Source: Streptomyces sp. NBC_01235 (GTDB lineage Bacteria > Actinomycetota > Actinomycetes > Streptomycetales > Streptomycetaceae). From it: a stretch of 64,000 nucleotides of DNA. The position numbers and the translations under genes were made by a program. Within the stretch, counting starts at the first letter, position 1. Each line of letters opens with the position of its first letter. Shown one piece after another: positions 36,217 to 45,467 of this stretch. The notes below the pieces were generated by a model. It saw only the letters and a list, made by a program, of their open reading frames with translations, was not told where the DNA came from and searched no databases. Where the stretch lies: contig NZ_CP108513.1 of NCBI RefSeq assembly GCF_035989285.1, forward strand, positions 9,982,001-10,046,000, in the 5' to 3' direction.

Positions 36217-37113
36217 TCAGGCCGAGCCGGCGGAAACGGTCGGCGCGGCGTGCACGGCGTGCCCACCGAACTGCTGCCGCATCGCGGCGAGCGCCTTCAG
36301 CTGGGCTGCGTCCGGCTTGCGGGAGGCGAAGCGGGCGAAGAGCGCGGCGGTCATGGCGGGGGCGGACACCGCCAGGCGTACCGCCTCCTCGACCGTCCAG
36401 CGGCCCTCGCCGGAGTCGTCGACCCGGCCGGAGAGGCCGGCCAGGCCCGAGTCCTGTTCCAGGGCGCGGACGAGGAGGTCGAGCAGCCAGGAGCGTACGA
36501 CCGTGCCGTGCCGCCAGGAGGCGAGCACCTTCGGAACGTCGGGGACGTACTCGCTGGCCTCCAGCAGTTCGTAGCCCTCGGCGAGGGCCTGCATCATGCC
36601 GTACTCGATGCCGTTGTGAACCATCTTGGCGTAGTGGCCGGCGCCCACCGGGCCGGCGTGGCAGATGCCGTCCTGTTCCGGGGCGAGCGATTCCAGCAGC
36701 GGCCAGACGCGCCGGACGTGCTCGTCCGCGCCGCCGCACATCACCCCGTAGCCGTTCTCCCGGCCCCAGACGCCGCCGCTGACACCGCAGTCGACGTAGC
36801 CGACGCCGTGCTCGGCGAGCATCCGGGCGTGCTCGGTGTCGTCGGTGAAGCGCGAGTTGCCGCCCTCGACCACCACGTCGCCCGGAGACAACAGGTCGGC
36901 CAGCTGCCGGAGCGCCTGGCGCGTGGGGTCACCGGCCGGGAGCATCAACCAGAGCACGCGGGGGGCGGCGAGCTTGCCGACCAGTTCCTCCAGGGAGTTC
37001 ACGTCACGGTCCGGCGAGGTGCGGCTGTAGCCGATCACCTCGTGGCCGCGGTCGCGCCAGCGAGCCGCCATGTTGCCGCCCATGCGTCCGAGACCGACGA
37101 TTCCTGTCTGCAT
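36217..37113 (-). CDS. gnd: 6-phosphogluconate dehydrogenase (decarboxylating), short type
   Basis: This is a 298-residue enzyme of the short, usually NAD-preferring 6PGDH class, making ribulose 5-phosphate, CO2 and NAD(P)H. MQTGIVGLGRMGGNMAARW binds the cofactor, and EGGNSRFTDD, CGVSGGVWGRENGYGVMCGG and the catalytic KMVHNGIEYGMMQ are all present. The ATG at 37113 directly opens the Rossmann fold and has GAAGGAC upstream. It would receive 6-phosphogluconate from the nearby gluconokinase. It is 4 bp after the preceding dehydrogenase gene. Confidence 0.93.
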   Translation of the reverse strand: MQTGIVGLGRMGGNMAARWRDRGHEVIGYSRTSPDRDVNSLEELVGKLAAPRVLWLMLPAGDPTRQALRQLADLLSPGDVVVEGGNSRFTDDTEHARMLAEHGVGYVDCGVSGGVWGRENGYGVMCGGADEHVRRVWPLLESLAPEQDGICHAGPVGAGHYAKMVHNGIEYGMMQALAEGYELLEASEYVPDVPKVLASWRHGTVVRSWLLDLLVRALEQDSGLAGLSGRVDDSGEGRWTVEEAVRLAVSAPAMTAALFARFASRKPDAAQLKALAAMRQQFGGHAVHAAPTVSAGSA

Positions 37114-37117
37114 TTGC

Positions 37118-38059
37118 TCAGTCCTTCGAGGTGTGGTGCGGGTGGGAGGGACTGTTGTCCTCACGCAACAGTCGGAGGACGACGCTGTTGTCCAGGCCGC
37201 CGAGCCCCCGGTCGTCGATCGCCGCGTACAGGCGGGCGACGGAGGTGGACAGCGGCAGCTCGACGTGTGCGTCCGCGGCGCTGTCCAGGACGAAGCCGAG
37301 GTCCTTGTTGAGGTAGCGGGCGGGGCCGGAGGGGGTGAAGTCGCTGTCGGCGAGGTGGTGGCGCTTCTGGGCGAGAACCTCCGAGGAGGCGAGACCGCCG
37401 GCCAACACCTCCAGCAGGGCCGCCGGGGCGAGTCCGCCGTGTTCGCCGAGCACGACGGCCTCGGCGAGCGCCACCAGGGTTGCGGCGACGACGAGTTGGT
37501 TGCATGCCTTGGCGAGCGATCCGGCTCCCGTGTCGCCCATGCGGCGGACGGTCGAGCCCATGGCGGTCAGGTACGGGCGGACGCGTTCGACGGCGTCCTC
37601 CGTTCCGCCCGCCATGATCGACAGGGTGCCGTCGCGGGCGCCGGTCACGCCACCGCTGACGGGAGCGTCGATGACGGTGACGCCGTGGGGACGAAGTTCC
37701 TGGGCCAGGGCGCGCACGGCGACGGGGGAGACGGTGCCCATCACGACGAGGGTGTCCATCGCCTGGGCCGTCGCGGCCGGGTCCAGCCCCGCGAGCAGTC
37801 CGTCCTCGCCGGCCGACACGTCCCGGACCTGAGGCAGATCCGGGAGCATGGTGACGACGGTGCGGGCGCCGGCCGCGACCTCGGCGGGACGGTCGGCCGC
37901 ACGGCAGCCGGCGGCGACGGCGGCGTCGAGCGGGGCGCGGCCCCGGTTCCAGACCAGGACGTCGAAGCCCGCCTTCGCGAGGTTGGCCGCCATCGGCAGG
38001 CCCATCGCGCCGAGCCCGACGAAGCCGACCGTCTCGGACCGGGGAGACGGCGAGCTCAC
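37118..38059 (-). CDS. NAD(P)-dependent beta-hydroxyacid dehydrogenase
   Basis: This is a 313-residue relative of 3-hydroxyisobutyrate dehydrogenase and tartronate-semialdehyde reductase. It has VGFVGLGAMGLPMAANLAK, DAPVSGGVTGARDGTLSIMAGG and the catalytic Lys in LAKACNQLVVAA. It overlaps the upstream hydroxyacid dehydrogenase by 4 bp and is paralogous to the gene at 32804. Pathway placement suggests oxidation or reduction of a sugar-acid-derived beta-hydroxyacid; the substrate is unknown. Confidence 0.85.
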   Translation of the reverse strand: MSSPSPRSETVGFVGLGAMGLPMAANLAKAGFDVLVWNRGRAPLDAAVAAGCRAADRPAEVAAGARTVVTMLPDLPQVRDVSAGEDGLLAGLDPAATAQAMDTLVVMGTVSPVAVRALAQELRPHGVTVIDAPVSGGVTGARDGTLSIMAGGTEDAVERVRPYLTAMGSTVRRMGDTGAGSLAKACNQLVVAATLVALAEAVVLGEHGGLAPAALLEVLAGGLASSEVLAQKRHHLADSDFTPSGPARYLNKDLGFVLDSAADAHVELPLSTSVARLYAAIDDRGLGGLDNSVVLRLLREDNSPSHPHHTSKD

Positions 38060-39144
38060 GGGGTCACCACCGCCGGCGCGTGGTGCCCCGTATCCGCCGC
38101 GAGGGCACCCAGCCGCTCGGAGAGGCCCGCGTGACCGAGCACGTCCCGGTTGACGACGAAGCGCGGCAGCCGGCCGATTGCCACGTCAAGGACGGCCCGG
38201 ACCGCGCTCCCGCCGTTCCCCGCGGACATCTCGTCGGTCCAGGCGATGCTGTGCGGACTGAGGACGACGTTGTCCATGCCGAGCAGAGGGTTGTCGGCGC
38301 CGGGAGGCTCGGACTCGAAGACGTCCAGTCCGGCGCCGCGGATGCGGCCGGCGCGCAGCGCGTCGATCAGCGCCGCCTCGTCCACGATCGGCCCGCGGGC
38401 GACGTTGACAAGCACGCCCGAGGGCTTCATCAGGGACAGTCGCCGGGCGTCCACGAGGTGATGGGTCTCCTCGGTCAGCACGCACATCACGATCACCGCG
38501 TCGGCCTCGGCCATCACCGTGTCGGCGTCGGCGAGACGCACGCCGAGTTCCCGGGCGGTTTCCTCCGGGCAGTAGGGGTCGTAGGCGATGACCTCGGTGT
38601 CGAACGGTCGCAGCAGCCCGACCAGGTCACGGGCGGTGTTGCCGAGCCCGAGCAGTCCGACCTTGCGGCCGGTGAGCCCGAGCCCCATCCACTGCTCCCT
38701 CTCGGACCAGCGTCCCTGACGTACCAGCCGGTCCTTGGCGGTGACGTTGTGCAGGACGGCCAGCAGCATGGTGAGGGCGGCGGTGGAGACGGGGCGTCGG
38801 GCGCCGTCCGGGGTGATGGTGACCAGGGCGCCGTGGCGCGTGCAGGCGTCGAGGTCGACGGCGTCGTAGCCGACACCGAAGCGGGCGAAGAGAAGCGGGG
38901 GCCGGGTGACGCCGTCGAAGGTGCGGGCGGTGACGGCGGGGGCGGCGAACAGGACGGCGTCCAGGCCGGCGATGTCCGGGGCGAGGAGTTCGTCGGTGTC
39001 ACGCGGGAGGTAGTGCCAGCTGATTCCGGCGGCGTCCAGCTCGCTGAGCCGGATGTCGCCCCATACGTTGTTCCCGTCCGCGTCGAGGAAGTCGCGGCTG
39101 ACCCCGACGGTGAACCGGCCGTCGGCCGGCTGGAAGTTCCTCAT
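38056..39144 (-). CDS. D-isomer-specific 2-hydroxyacid dehydrogenase family protein
   Basis: This is a 362-residue Rossmann dehydrogenase. The cofactor motif is GLLGLGNTARDL, the catalytic Arg is in VNVARGPIVDEAALI, the Glu in VFESEPPG and the His in LSPHSIAWTDE. The ATG at 39144 overlaps the stop of the cyclase gene by one base (TGATG). It resembles phosphoglycerate/hydroxypyruvate reductase-like enzymes; the exact 2-keto acid is not known. Confidence 0.86.
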   Translation of the reverse strand: MRNFQPADGRFTVGVSRDFLDADGNNVWGDIRLSELDAAGISWHYLPRDTDELLAPDIAGLDAVLFAAPAVTARTFDGVTRPPLLFARFGVGYDAVDLDACTRHGALVTITPDGARRPVSTAALTMLLAVLHNVTAKDRLVRQGRWSEREQWMGLGLTGRKVGLLGLGNTARDLVGLLRPFDTEVIAYDPYCPEETARELGVRLADADTVMAEADAVIVMCVLTEETHHLVDARRLSLMKPSGVLVNVARGPIVDEAALIDALRAGRIRGAGLDVFESEPPGADNPLLGMDNVVLSPHSIAWTDEMSAGNGGSAVRAVLDVAIGRLPRFVVNRDVLGHAGLSERLGALAADTGHHAPAVVTP

Positions 39145-40106
39145 CACAGCACCGCGACCGGGTTGACGGGCGAGCCCGTGCCACCGGGAACGTTCAGCGG
39201 TGCCACGACGAGCAGGAACTCGTAGCGGCCTTCTGTCGCGCAGGCGGTGGACAACGCCTCCAGGTCGAGATTGTCCAGCAGCGGTACGCCCATGGCGGTG
39301 ATGGCGAGGGCGTGCACGGGCGAGTGGAGTCCGTCGACGGGGGAGGGCCGTACGTCGCTGTCGCCGTCGCCGCCGAGCAGGGAGATCCCGCGCTCGGCGA
39401 GAAGGGGAACGGCGTCGACATGGAAGCCGGCGCTGGCGTTGTCGGGGTTCCAGGCGCCGAGCTCGGCGCGGCGGCGGAAGTGACCGGAGCGCAGCAGCAC
39501 CGCGTCGCCCTCGGCGATGGTCACGCCGAGCGCCTTCTCCGCGGCGACGACGTCCTCGGCGTGCACGGCGGTGCCGGGCTCGAGCCAGTCGGTGCCGAGG
39601 ACGGCGGGCAGATCGATCAGAACGCCCTTGGTGATGAGGGGACCGAGGGCGGAGACGGCGCCGAAGTGGGCGCCGGCGGCGTCGACGACCTCGCGGGCGG
39701 TGTGACCGTCGTAGAGCTGACCGCGATAGGCGATGTGGGAGAGCGCGTCGAGGTGGCTGACGCCCTTGCCGTGGTAGTCGACGGCGATGAAGTCCTTGTG
39801 GCAGGAGGGCTCCGGGGCCTCGACGTCGCCGAGGTCGGACATGTAGTGCAGAGCGGGCTTGCCGTTGTCGGGGCCGGGCACCGTGTTCCAGGGCAGGGCC
39901 ATGGGGACGGTGGTGCCGCTGCGGACGAGGGCGGTGGCACGCTGGACGTGGGCGGGGGTGACCCGGTTCCACGCGCCGCGGTCGGCGGGGGTCCAGCGGC
40001 CCCATGTCCGTACGGCGTCGAAGAGGGAGTCGAACTCCTCGCGCGACAGGCGAGGGCCGTTGTCGGGAAGGGGAGGAGACGGGGAAGGGGTTGGGCTGCT
40101 GGTCAT
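39144..40106 (-). CDS. Cyclase family protein (kynurenine-formamidase-like hydrolase)
   Basis: This is a 320-residue metal-dependent hydrolase of the cyclase/KynB family. The diagnostic HxxxHxD-type segment reads GKGVSHLDALSHI, with a second metal region at SGHFRRRAELG. Members hydrolyse amides or lactones such as N-formylkynurenine or sugar lactones; in this operon a lactonase role is plausible. The ATG at 40106 opens a Pro/Ser-rich tail before the fold. It is the first gene of the operon, divergent from the IclR gene. Confidence 0.82.
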   Translation of the reverse strand: MTSSPTPSPSPPLPDNGPRLSREEFDSLFDAVRTWGRWTPADRGAWNRVTPAHVQRATALVRSGTTVPMALPWNTVPGPDNGKPALHYMSDLGDVEAPEPSCHKDFIAVDYHGKGVSHLDALSHIAYRGQLYDGHTAREVVDAAGAHFGAVSALGPLITKGVLIDLPAVLGTDWLEPGTAVHAEDVVAAEKALGVTIAEGDAVLLRSGHFRRRAELGAWNPDNASAGFHVDAVPLLAERGISLLGGDGDSDVRPSPVDGLHSPVHALAITAMGVPLLDNLDLEALSTACATEGRYEFLLVVAPLNVPGGTGSPVNPVAVL

Positions 40107-40213
40107 GAGCTGCTCAGCGCTCCAAGGCTCGGAGGGTGTCGTCGGCCGGCCCGGAAGGCACGCTACGGTCGGGAGTCTCGGCGAATCTCGATGGCAAAGC
40201 GCGCGGCGACGGC

Positions 40214-40243
40214 ATTGTCGTTCGGTGACAGACGAGGGACAAT
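40214..40243. promoter_or_regulatory. Palindromic, overlapping divergent promoter/operator of the IclR locus
   Basis: ATTGTC (40214-40219) and GACAAT (40238-40243) are inverted arms. On the plus strand they give TTGTCG-N17-GACAAT for the IclR gene. On the minus strand the same bases give TTGTCC-N17-GACAAT for the cyclase operon. Each arm is therefore the -35 of one promoter and the -10 of the other. CATGCTGAAC follows at 40249. Confidence 0.5.
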
Positions 40244-40275
40244 AACAACATGCTGAACGACGTACAGAATGATGG

Positions 40276-41082
40276 GTGGAAACGACGGTGAGCGCAAGCG
40301 ACCCGGGAAGCCTCGTCCCGGCGGTGACCCGAGCGGTGGCGATCCTCGACGTGCTCGGCGAGGCGGAGGGCCGACCCCTGTCGGTGAGTGACATCGCGCG
40401 TGCCCTGGGGCTGCCGAAGTCCTCGACGGGGAACCTCTGCGCCTCCCTGGAGGCGGCGGGCATGATCACGCGCAACGGCACGGGCTTCGGCCTCGGGCGC
40501 AAGCTGGTGGAACTCGGCGGCCGCTATCTGTCCACGGTCGACCAGTTGCGCGACTTCTACGAGCTGTGCCGGCGCAGTGCGCACATCTCGCGCGAGACCG
40601 CCCGGGTGGCCGTCCTGGACGGCCTGGACGTGCTCTACCTGGCCCGATACGACGGCACTCAGCCGCTGCGGCTCACCGCCAACATCGGTGACCGCTTTCC
40701 CGCGAACTGCACGGCGACCGGGAAGGCCATCCTGTCGACTCTGGATCCGGCGGTGGCGGAGGACCGACTGCGCGGTCGCACACTGCCCGCGCTCAGCGGG
40801 CGGTCCATCACCTCGGTGCCGGCGCTGCTGGAAGACCTGGCGGCGACCCGTGAGCGTGGCTACGCGATCGACGACGAGGAGGCCACGGCGGGCGTCCTGT
40901 GCCTGTCCGTGCCGGTCACCGGATTCCGTACCGACTCGGCCCCCTTCGCGATCAGCGTCACCGTGCTCAAGGCGCGACTCGACGACGAGTTCCGCGGCGC
41001 GCTGCTGAAGGATCTGCGCGCCATCGCGGCAGGGCTGGAGAACCCCATGCTTCCGCAAGGACGGTCCGCGGGCGGCGCATGA
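40276..41082 (+). CDS. IclR family transcriptional regulator
   Basis: This is a 268-residue regulator. The N-terminal winged helix is AVTRAVAILDVLGEAEGRPLSVSDIARALGLPKSSTGNLCASL, and the C-terminal effector domain includes RLTANIGDRFPANCTATGKAIL and the closing VPVTGFRTDSAPFAISVTVL. The start is GTG at 40276; a second GTG at 40288 with GGGTGGAAA upstream is equally plausible. It probably controls the divergent cyclase-dehydrogenase operon and perhaps the ABC importer downstream, in response to a sugar-acid metabolite. Confidence 0.9.
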   Translation: METTVSASDPGSLVPAVTRAVAILDVLGEAEGRPLSVSDIARALGLPKSSTGNLCASLEAAGMITRNGTGFGLGRKLVELGGRYLSTVDQLRDFYELCRRSAHISRETARVAVLDGLDVLYLARYDGTQPLRLTANIGDRFPANCTATGKAILSTLDPAVAEDRLRGRTLPALSGRSITSVPALLEDLAATRERGYAIDDEEATAGVLCLSVPVTGFRTDSAPFAISVTVLKARLDDEFRGALLKDLRAIAAGLENPMLPQGRSAGGA

Positions 41083-41131
41083 GGTGACGTGGGCGCCCCG
41101 GCCGGACAGGGGGCTGCGGGTGATCGCTGCA

Positions 41132-41168
41132 ACGGCGGCCGTACGGAACTTCTCCGTACGGCCGCCGT
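41132..41168 (+). terminator. Strong hairpin terminator after the IclR gene
   Basis: ACGGCGGCCGTACGGA (41132-41147) and TCCGTACGGCCGCCGT (41153-41168) form a perfect 16-bp stem with loop ACTTC. It separates the IclR gene from the ABC importer operon. Confidence 0.9.
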
Positions 41169-41204
41169 AACTTTGGAGCAACATATGTCGACGGGAGTAT
41201 TGAC

Positions 41205-41214
41205 CAGCATGCTG
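41205..41214. promoter_or_regulatory. Palindrome in the ABC-importer leader
   Basis: CAGCATGCTG is a perfect 10-bp palindrome, preceded by TATTGAC and containing the CATGCTG core seen in two other control regions of this catabolic block. It lies 69 bp before the importer GTG. Operator function is inferred. Confidence 0.35.
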
Positions 41215-41282
41215 TGATGAGTTCAGGATTCTGGTCGAGCCGATGGATCGGTCCTCGGCCTGCAGATCCCCCGGAGAAGTCC

Positions 41283-42851
41283 GTGAACGACGCTCCCGAC
41301 GACACAGCCCCCAGTTCTCCGTCGCCCGACGGGCACGCGGCCTCCCGCCCCCTGGTGACGATCCGCGGACTGCGCAAGCGGTTCGGCGGCACCCTCGCCC
41401 TCGCCGATGTGGACCTCGACATCCAGGCAGGCAGTGTTCTCGCCCTGTTGGGACACAATGGTGCCGGAAAATCTACACTTATCAAGATCCTTGCCGGCGT
41501 CTATCGCGCCGACGAAGGCCAGGTCACCGTCGCCGGTCACCCGCTCGGCTCCGGCGCCGCGTCCACCGAGATGTCCTTCATCCACCAGGACCTGGGCCTG
41601 GTGGAGTGGATGACGGTGGCCGAGAACGTCGCTCTGGGCACCGGCTACCCCCGCCGCGCCGGGCTCGTGTCCTGGCGGCAGGTGCGCCGGCGCTGTACCG
41701 AGGCCCTGGAGATAGTCGCCGGTCACCTCGACCCGGACGCGGCCGTCGCCGACCTCACCCGCGCCGAACGCTCCCTCGTCGCCATCGCCCGCGCACTGGC
41801 CACCCGCGCCCGCCTCATCGTCCTCGACGAACCGACGGCCAGCCTCCCCGCCGCGGACTGCGCGCGGCTCTTCGACGTCCTGCACACCCTGCGCGACCGC
41901 GGTCACGCCATCGTCTACGTCAGCCACCGCCTCGACGAGGTCTACCAGGTGGCCGACCGCTTCGCCGTCCTGCGCGACGGCCACCTCATCAGCCAGGGCA
42001 TCCTCGCCGACCACGGCCCCGACCGGATCGTGCACGACATCGTCGGGCACGAGCCGGAGAGCCACCGCCCGTCTGCTTCCCGGAACACGGGCGCCCCCGC
42101 CTCCACCGTGCTGCGCCTGACGGGCGTCACCGCCGAGGGCACCGGTCCCGTCGAGCTGGAACTGCGCGCCGGGGAAGTCCTCGGCATGGTCGGTCTCACC
42201 GGAGCCGGCCACATGGATCTGGGCCGCGCTCTCGCCGGAGCCCGGCCCCTCACCGGCGGCGAGGTCCTGCTCGACGGCAGGCCGTACCACCCCCACTCGG
42301 TCGCCGCGGCCGTCGACGCGGGCATCGGCTTCGTCACCAGCAACCGCCAGGAGGAGGGCTGCGCCCTCGAACTCACCGTGCGGGAGAACTTCCTGGCCAA
42401 CCCCCGCGCAGACGCCCGCGCCCCCTGGCGCTGGATCAGCCCGGGGCGGGAACGCGCCGAGGCCAGGTCGCTCGTCGAGCGGTTCGGCGTGCGCCCCGCC
42501 GACTCCGAGGCGCCGATCGCCACACTCTCCGGCGGCAACCAGCAGAAGATCATGATCGGCCGCTGGCTACGCCTGAGCCGCCGCGTGGTGATCCTCGAGG
42601 AGCCGACCGCCGGCGTCGACGTCGGCGCCAAGGCCGAGATCTACCGGCTCCTGGACGACGCCCTTGCCGAAGGGCTCGCCGTCCTGCTCATATCCACCGA
42701 CTTCGAGGAGGTCGCTGACGTCTGCCACCGCGCCCTGGTCTTCGTCCGAGGCGGCGTCACGGCGGAACTGTCCGGCGAAGCCCTCACCGTCACCGAACTC
42801 ACCCATGCCGCGTCGGCCATGCCGGCGCTGACCGGAACGGGCAACCACTGA
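41283..42851 (+). CDS. Sugar ABC transporter ATP-binding protein (RbsA/MglA type)
   Basis: This is a 522-residue protein with two fused ATPase domains. The first has Walker A GHNGAGKST and Walker B LIVLDEPTASL, but a divergent signature (LTRAERSL). The second has a degenerate Walker A (GLTGAGHMDLG), a canonical signature (LSGGNQQK) and Walker B with EE (VVILEEPTAGVD). This asymmetry is normal for ribose/galactose-type importers. The GTG at 41283 has GGAGAA seven bases upstream; an ATG at 41214 would add an unrelated leader. The permease starts on its last base (TGATG). Confidence 0.92.
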   Translation: MNDAPDDTAPSSPSPDGHAASRPLVTIRGLRKRFGGTLALADVDLDIQAGSVLALLGHNGAGKSTLIKILAGVYRADEGQVTVAGHPLGSGAASTEMSFIHQDLGLVEWMTVAENVALGTGYPRRAGLVSWRQVRRRCTEALEIVAGHLDPDAAVADLTRAERSLVAIARALATRARLIVLDEPTASLPAADCARLFDVLHTLRDRGHAIVYVSHRLDEVYQVADRFAVLRDGHLISQGILADHGPDRIVHDIVGHEPESHRPSASRNTGAPASTVLRLTGVTAEGTGPVELELRAGEVLGMVGLTGAGHMDLGRALAGARPLTGGEVLLDGRPYHPHSVAAAVDAGIGFVTSNRQEEGCALELTVRENFLANPRADARAPWRWISPGRERAEARSLVERFGVRPADSEAPIATLSGGNQQKIMIGRWLRLSRRVVILEEPTAGVDVGAKAEIYRLLDDALAEGLAVLLISTDFEEVADVCHRALVFVRGGVTAELSGEALTVTELTHAASAMPALTGTGNH

Positions 42852-44062
42852 TGGCCACCGAGACCCATTTCTCCCGCCGAGCCCAGCGGTCCACGACCGG
42901 TGTCGACGACAAAGCGCCCAAGCGTGGGCGTACGACCGGCACCACTCCGACCGGACCGTCCCGCGGCAGGGGCGGCGGCCGTCTGCGCGGTCACCTCATC
43001 GGCACCTACGGCCTGCTCACCCTCACCGTCCTGCTCTTCCTCGTCTTCTCCCTCGCCCTGCCGGACACCTTCCCGACCCTCGACAACATCTCGTCGATCC
43101 TGTCCAACCAGTCGATCCCGGCCATGCTCGCCCTCGGCGCGATGATCCCCATCGTCACCGGCAAGTTCGACCTCTCCGTCGGCTACGGCCTCGGCCTCGC
43201 CCACGTGTTGACGATGCAGCTCATCGTCAACAACGGCTGGCCCTGGCCCATGGCCTGCCTCGTCGTCATCGTCGGCGGCGGCGTCATAGGCGTGTTCAAC
43301 GGACTGCTCGTCGAGTTCGCCAAGATCGACTCGTTCATCGCCACCCTCGGCACCGGCAGCGTGTTGTACGCCTGCACCGGATGGATCACCGACGGCGCGC
43401 GCATCGTCCCCGGCCCGACCGGACTGCCCCCGGCCTTCACGGACCTGTACGACTCGAAGTTCCTCGGCCTGCCCGTACCCGCCTTCTACGTCCTCGGCCT
43501 CGCCGTCGTCCTCTGGCTGCTGCTGGAACGCCTGCCGCTCGGCCGCTACCTGTACGTCATCGGCTCCAACGCCCGCGCCGCGGACCTGGTCGGCATCCCC
43601 ACCCGCCGCTACGGCATCTACGCCTTCGCGGGCTCCGGGATCGTGGTCGGCTTTGCCGGGGTCCTGCTCGCCGCCCAGCAACAGATCGGCAACCCCAGCG
43701 TCGGCATGGACTACCTGCTGCCCGCCTTCGTCGGCGCGCTGCTCGGCTCCACCGCCATCAAGCCAGGGCGCGCCAACGCCGCCGGCACCGTCGTCGCCGT
43801 CGCCATCCTCGCCATCGGCCTCGCCGGCATCCAGCAGCTCGGAGCCGAGTTCTGGGCCACCTCCCTGTTCAACGGCGGCACCCTCCTCCTCGCCGTCGGC
43901 CTGGCCGGCTACTCCGCCCGCCGCCGTCTGCGCGCCGGTGCCACCGCCACTCGCACGTCGCTGTCCGAACCGTCGGCGTCCGCCGCGCCGGCCGCCTCCG
44001 TGCAGACCTCCGTCGCCGCCTCGGAATCCGCGCCCCCGCCGCCGTCCACGACAACGGACTAG
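42851..44062 (+). CDS. Sugar ABC transporter permease (RbsC type)
   Basis: This is a 403-residue membrane protein of the BPD_transp_2 family. A ~50-residue basic cytoplasmic tail is followed by 8-10 helices (LLTLTVLLFLVFSLALP; MLALGAMIPIVTG; ACLVVIVGGGVIGVFNGLLV). The typical coupling region IGSNARAADLVGIPTRRYGIYAFAGSG is present, as is LPAFVGALLGSTAIKPGRANAAGT. The last ~40 residues are a Ser/Ala/Pro-rich tail. It starts with a 1-bp overlap and pairs with the flanking ATPase and binding protein. Confidence 0.92.
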   Translation: MATETHFSRRAQRSTTGVDDKAPKRGRTTGTTPTGPSRGRGGGRLRGHLIGTYGLLTLTVLLFLVFSLALPDTFPTLDNISSILSNQSIPAMLALGAMIPIVTGKFDLSVGYGLGLAHVLTMQLIVNNGWPWPMACLVVIVGGGVIGVFNGLLVEFAKIDSFIATLGTGSVLYACTGWITDGARIVPGPTGLPPAFTDLYDSKFLGLPVPAFYVLGLAVVLWLLLERLPLGRYLYVIGSNARAADLVGIPTRRYGIYAFAGSGIVVGFAGVLLAAQQQIGNPSVGMDYLLPAFVGALLGSTAIKPGRANAAGTVVAVAILAIGLAGIQQLGAEFWATSLFNGGTLLLAVGLAGYSARRRLRAGATATRTSLSEPSASAAPAASVQTSVAASESAPPPPSTTTD

Positions 44063-44173
44063 ATCCACAGAGCCGCCCCGTCACAGCCGAGGCGGCCCGT
44101 CGTCCGGACGCCATCCACCTCGATGAGCCGGCCGCCTTCCCACCCTCCCCGTACGTCAGCAAGGAGCCCGTCC

Positions 44174-45328
44174 GTGTCGTACCACCACACCCGCAAAGCA
44201 CCCCTGAGAGCTGTGGCAGCACTCGCCGTGGTCACCGCGTTCGCCGCAGGCTGCACTCGAGGTTCGGAGGCCGGCACCGCCGGCGCCGTCGCCGACACGA
44301 AGGCCGGCTGCCCCGCCGTCCTCGCCACGGCCAAGACCGCGGTCAAGGCGGCCGAGGACGTCAACGCTCCCTGGGACGGCCCGACCACCGGCCCCAAGGC
44401 GGTCCCCGGCAGGACCATCGTCTACGTCGCCCAGAGCATGACCAATCCGGGAGTCGCCGGCGCCGCCGACGGAGTCAAGGAAGCCGCCAAGGCCATCGGC
44501 TGGACCGTACGGATCATTGACGGCCAGGGCACCCCGGCCGGCATCCAGGCCGCGCTCAGCCAGGCCGTCGCCGTCAAGCCGGACGGGATCGTGCTCTCCG
44601 GCTTCGACCCCAAGTCGACCGCACAGCAGGTCGCCCAGGCCAACGCCGCCGGCATCCCGCTCATCGGCTGGCACGCCGTTGACGCCCCCGGCCCCAGCAC
44701 GGACCCCAAACTCTTCAGCAACGTCACCACCAAGGTGCAGGACGTCGCCAGGATCAGCGCCGACTGGATCATCAGCCAGTCCAACGGCCGGGCGGGCGTG
44801 GTGGTCTTCACCGACGCGTCCATACCCTTCGCCAAGGGCAAGTCGGACCTGATCGAGAAGGAGCTCGCCACCTGCTCCGACGTCAAGGTCCTGACCACGT
44901 CCAACATCCCCATCGCGGACGCCAGCAACCGCACGCCCCAGGAGGTGTCCGCGCTGCTGTCCCGCTTCGGCACCAAGTGGACCAGCTCGGTGGCCATCAA
45001 CGACCTCTACTTCGCCGACGCCGCCCCAGCACTTCGGGCAGCGGGCAAGCAGGGCAACGGAGCCCCCTTCAACATCGGCGCGGGCGACGGAGACCCGTCC
45101 GCCTTCCAGCGCGTCAACAGCAAGCAGTTCCAGTCGGCGACGGTTCCCGAGCCGCTGTCCGAGCAGGGCTGGCAGATGATCGACGAGTTCAACCGCGCCT
45201 TCGCCGACAAGCCCGCGAGCGGCTATGTCGCCCCGGTCCACATCGCCACGGCCGACAACAGCGGCGGCAAGTCCTCCTGGGACCCCAGCGGGTACCGCGA
45301 GGCGTACCGGAAGCTCTGGGGGAAGTGA
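44174..45328 (+). CDS. Sugar ABC transporter substrate-binding lipoprotein
   Basis: This is a 384-residue binding protein of the periplasmic-binding-protein 4 (RbsB-like) family. The signal segment ends in the lipobox FAAGC, so it is membrane-anchored outside the cell. The mature part has [39 protein letters not shown] and the hinge region typical of the family, and ends with [17 protein letters not shown]. The GTG at 44174 has AAGGAG upstream. The ligand is not predictable; the adjoining tkt-tal and gluconate genes suggest a pentose, hexose or sugar acid. Confidence 0.9.
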   Translation: MSYHHTRKAPLRAVAALAVVTAFAAGCTRGSEAGTAGAVADTKAGCPAVLATAKTAVKAAEDVNAPWDGPTTGPKAVPGRTIVYVAQSMTNPGVAGAADGVKEAAKAIGWTVRIIDGQGTPAGIQAALSQAVAVKPDGIVLSGFDPKSTAQQVAQANAAGIPLIGWHAVDAPGPSTDPKLFSNVTTKVQDVARISADWIISQSNGRAGVVVFTDASIPFAKGKSDLIEKELATCSDVKVLTTSNIPIADASNRTPQEVSALLSRFGTKWTSSVAINDLYFADAAPALRAAGKQGNGAPFNIGAGDGDPSAFQRVNSKQFQSATVPEPLSEQGWQMIDEFNRAFADKPASGYVAPVHIATADNSGGKSSWDPSGYREAYRKLWGK

Positions 45329-45375
45329 CCGAAGCGACCCGGGCCACACGGTCGACCTGAGCCCCACCGCAGGCT

Positions 45376-45405
45376 GCCCCTCCTGCTCTCCCCGGCGGGA
45401 GGGGC
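45376..45405 (+). terminator. Hairpin between the binding-protein and tkt-tal genes
   Basis: GCCCCTCC (45376-45383) pairs with GGAGGGGC (45398-45405). It occupies most of the 139-bp gap and may reduce, not abolish, read-through into the transketolase-transaldolase gene. Confidence 0.5.
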
Positions 45406-45467
45406 ATCGCCGCGCCCACTCTCCCCCTCGCCGTTCCTCGTCCCCTCGCACATCCTGGAGTTCGTCC

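Noticed and set aside
41214..41282. Upstream ATG start of the ABC ATPase
   Set aside because: No ribosome-binding site; the added residues match nothing in RbsA-type proteins, while GTG 41283 follows GGAGAA.
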